A program made the position numbers and the translations under genes. A stretch of DNA of 7,455 nt from Alcaligenaceae bacterium (GTDB lineage: Bacteria; Pseudomonadota; Gammaproteobacteria; Burkholderiales; Burkholderiaceae_B). The DNA lies in the NCBI GenBank assembly GCA_012511095.1, contig JAAZGT010000219.1:1-7455 (forward strand), in the 5' to 3' direction. The notes under the pieces are model-generated. The model was not told the DNA's origin and did no database searches. It saw nothing but the letters and a program-made list of their open reading frames with translations. Of the stretch, positions 6,132 through 7,455 are shown one piece after another (the stretch's first letter is position 1; each line of letters starts with the position of its first letter).

Positions 6132-6160
6132 TGTTCAAAGGTCATAAGATGACCGATAAT
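6132..6160 (+). promoter_or_regulatory. Candidate activator-dependent promoter of the copper receptor gene
   Basis: GATAAT (6155-6160) matches the -10 consensus at 5 of 6 positions. At 17-base spacing the -35 would be TGTTCA (6132-6137), only 3 of 6. A strong -10 with a poor -35 directly next to an operator-like palindrome is the usual arrangement of a promoter that needs an activator. Transcription would start near 6167, giving a leader of about 40 bases. Confidence 0.45.
6140..6154 (+). promoter_or_regulatory. Second perfect palindrome between the -35 and -10
   Basis: GGTCAT-AAG-ATGACC is a perfect 6-3-6 inverted repeat ending one base before the putative -10. A protein bound here would cover the promoter spacer, as a repressor or a MerR-type activator does. 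The sequence does not match the CueR operators known to me, and no candidate binder is encoded in the window. Confidence 0.4.
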
Positions 6161-6208
6161 CTACCTTGATTATTAAATTATTAAAAATAAATAGTTCTAA
6201 GGGTAGTA

Positions 6209-7455
6209 ATGTCATCGTATAAGCCGTTAGTATTGGTTTTAGCTTATGCATTTTCTAGCATGGTTTATGCACAAGGTGTTGTTGATAATGAAGCAGATGT
6301 TCAAAAGCTTCAAGATTTAGTTGTGGTCGTTGCGCCAAGCGCCGAGCCTAATAAAGTAATTTTAAATCCAAAAAGTGCATACCAACCGATGCCGGCAGTC
6401 GATGGCGCTGGTTTATTAAAATCTATCCCTAATATGAGTGTGGCGCGTAAAGGCGGTATGTCGGGCGATCCGATTTTCCGTGGTTTAGGTGGTTCACGCT
6501 TAGGTATTTATTCCAATGACAGTCAGTTCTATGGTGGTTGCCCAGGTCGTATGGATCCACCAACTGCTTATATTTTCCCTGAAACTTACGATGAGGTCGT
6601 TTTAACCAAAGGTCCTCAAACGGTGCTTGCTGGTCCAGGCCAAATTGCTGGTTCAGTACAGTTTATTCGTCATCCTTATTATTTTGAAGAGCCTGGTGTT
6701 GAGTTTAACGGTAGCGTAACCGGCGGTAGTAACAACCGTTTTGATGCTTATGCATCGATGACTGCTGGTATGCCTTGGGGTTATATACATGCCGATGCGA
6801 CTCGTAATACTTCACGCGATTATAAAGATGGTGATGGTAATCGAGTGCACTCAGCGTATCAACGTCATTCACAGCAGTTTGCCTTAGGTATTACGCCTAC
6901 TGCAGATAGCTTAATCGAGTTTGCTTATCAGCGCTCTAGAGGTTGGGCCGCTTATGGTGACCGCGGTATGGACGGTTCAGTTTTTGATCGCGATGCCTTT
7001 AACTTCCGTGCTGAGCAACGCAACATCACGCCATGGTTATCAGAGTTAAAGTTTAATTATGGCTATAGCTACGTTGACCACGTGATGGATAACTATACGC
7101 ATCGCCAAAAGCCTCCGAAAATGATGTTTATGGCGATGAACCCAGATCGTCGCACTCAAAACGCTCGCCTACAAGCGACTTTAGACTTTGGTAATACGAC
7201 CACTGATTTAGGTGTTGATTTTATGTGGGATAGGCACCGTGGACGTAGTGGTGGTGGTGAGAAACGACATATGGCCGAGACCTATAAAAATAAAATACGC
7301 CAAGAAAACCAACGTTTTAGTCAATGGGGTATTTTTGCAGAAACCACCTGGCGTATCAATCCAGAGCAGCGTTTAATTGGTGGTTTACGTTATGACCACA
7401 CAACAGCACGTTACGCTGAAAATATGGGTAAGGGCATGATGCTTAAAAACACACG
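6209..7455 (+). CDS. oprC: TonB-dependent copper receptor, OprC/NosA family (3' end missing)
   Basis: An outer-membrane TonB-dependent receptor predicted to import copper. 415 residues are visible, out of about 650-720 expected; the gene runs off the right edge. TAAGGG (6198-6203) precedes the ATG by five bases. Residues 1-21 form a signal peptide with likely cleavage at VYA|QG. A TonB-box-like LQDLVVVVAPS (35-45) is followed by the plug domain: DGAGLLKSIPN (65-75), GGMSGDPIFRGLGGSR (82-97), then CPGRMDPPTAYIFPETYD (111-128) and KGPQTVLAGPG (134-144). The barrel begins near 165 and includes GDRGMDGS (250-257) and VDHVMDNYTHR (289-299). Pseudomonas OprC binds copper with a CxxxM-HxM set; here C111, M115, H291 and M293 match it. 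Further Met-rich stretches (KMMFMAM, 304-310; NMGKGMM, 405-411) fit copper handling. The gene follows the two-component pair and its leader holds a RegA-type palindrome. Fur control is not supported by a clear box. Confidence 0.93.
   Translation, partial: MSSYKPLVLVLAYAFSSMVYAQGVVDNEADVQKLQDLVVVVAPSAEPNKVILNPKSAYQPMPAVDGAGLLKSIPNMSVARKGGMSGDPIFRGLGGSRLGIYSNDSQFYGGCPGRMDPPTAYIFPETYDEVVLTKGPQTVLAGPGQIAGSVQFIRHPYYFEEPGVEFNGSVTGGSNNRFDAYASMTAGMPWGYIHADATRNTSRDYKDGDGNRVHSAYQRHSQQFALGITPTADSLIEFAYQRSRGWAAYGDRGMDGSVFDRDAFNFRAEQRNITPWLSELKFNYGYSYVDHVMDNYTHRQKPPKMMFMAMNPDRRTQNARLQATLDFGNTTTDLGVDFMWDRHRGRSGGGEKRHMAETYKNKIRQENQRFSQWGIFAETTWRINPEQRLIGGLRYDHTTARYAENMGKGMMLKNT

Noticed and set aside
6155..6180. 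Fur-box-like GATAAT / GATTAT / ATTAT hexamers upstream of the receptor
   Set aside because: The hexamers are not contiguous and do not form the 19-bp Fur consensus. The region is simply AT-rich, and GATAAT is better explained as the -10.

Overview
The window looks like chromosomal DNA of a Gram-negative proteobacterium with moderate GC. An outer-membrane TonB-dependent receptor, a RegB/RegA-type two-component pair and the style of the acetolactate synthase and PanB proteins fit a betaproteobacterium, perhaps an Alcaligenaceae-like lineage. That placement is inferred from protein resemblance by eye, not from a search. No RNA genes, CRISPR arrays, insertion sequences or phage genes were seen.

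Left part (1-2378): the 3' part of a PaiB-family FMN-binding protein gene (+ strand, cut by the left edge) converges on a complete acetolactate synthase large-subunit gene (- strand). A hairpin at 544-580 lies between them and ends the ilvB transcript. Middle (2379-4008): a 197-bp divergent intergenic region separates ilvB from panB (+). Acetolactate synthase leads to 2-ketoisovalerate, and PanB uses 2-ketoisovalerate for pantothenate, so the two divergent genes share a metabolic node. panB overlaps by one base (TAATG) a small SET-domain protein lysine methyltransferase gene with a post-SET zinc motif. A bulged hairpin plus T-run at 3960-4008 closes this unit.

Right part (4032-7455): this is the most interesting region. 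A RegB/PrrB/RoxS-like membrane histidine kinase is followed after 3 bp by a RegA/PrrA/RoxR-like response regulator, and then by an outer-membrane TonB-dependent receptor of the OprC/NosA copper family (cut by the right edge). The kinase carries a long predicted periplasmic loop packed with His and Met, including five His-Asp-Met triplets. It lacks the cysteine that RegB uses as a redox switch. The receptor retains the CxxxM and HxM residues that bind copper in OprC. The 125-bp gap before the receptor contains a perfect palindrome, TGCGACA-ATA-TGTCGCA, which fits the GCGNC-Nx-GNCGC pattern bound by RegA/PrrA regulators. It sits directly upstream of a promoter with a good -10 (GATAAT) and a poor -35. 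A second perfect palindrome lies between the -35 and the -10.

Taken together, this suggests that a redox-type two-component system has been adapted into a periplasmic metal (most likely copper) sensor controlling a copper receptor. The individual family calls are well supported. The functional link is inference.
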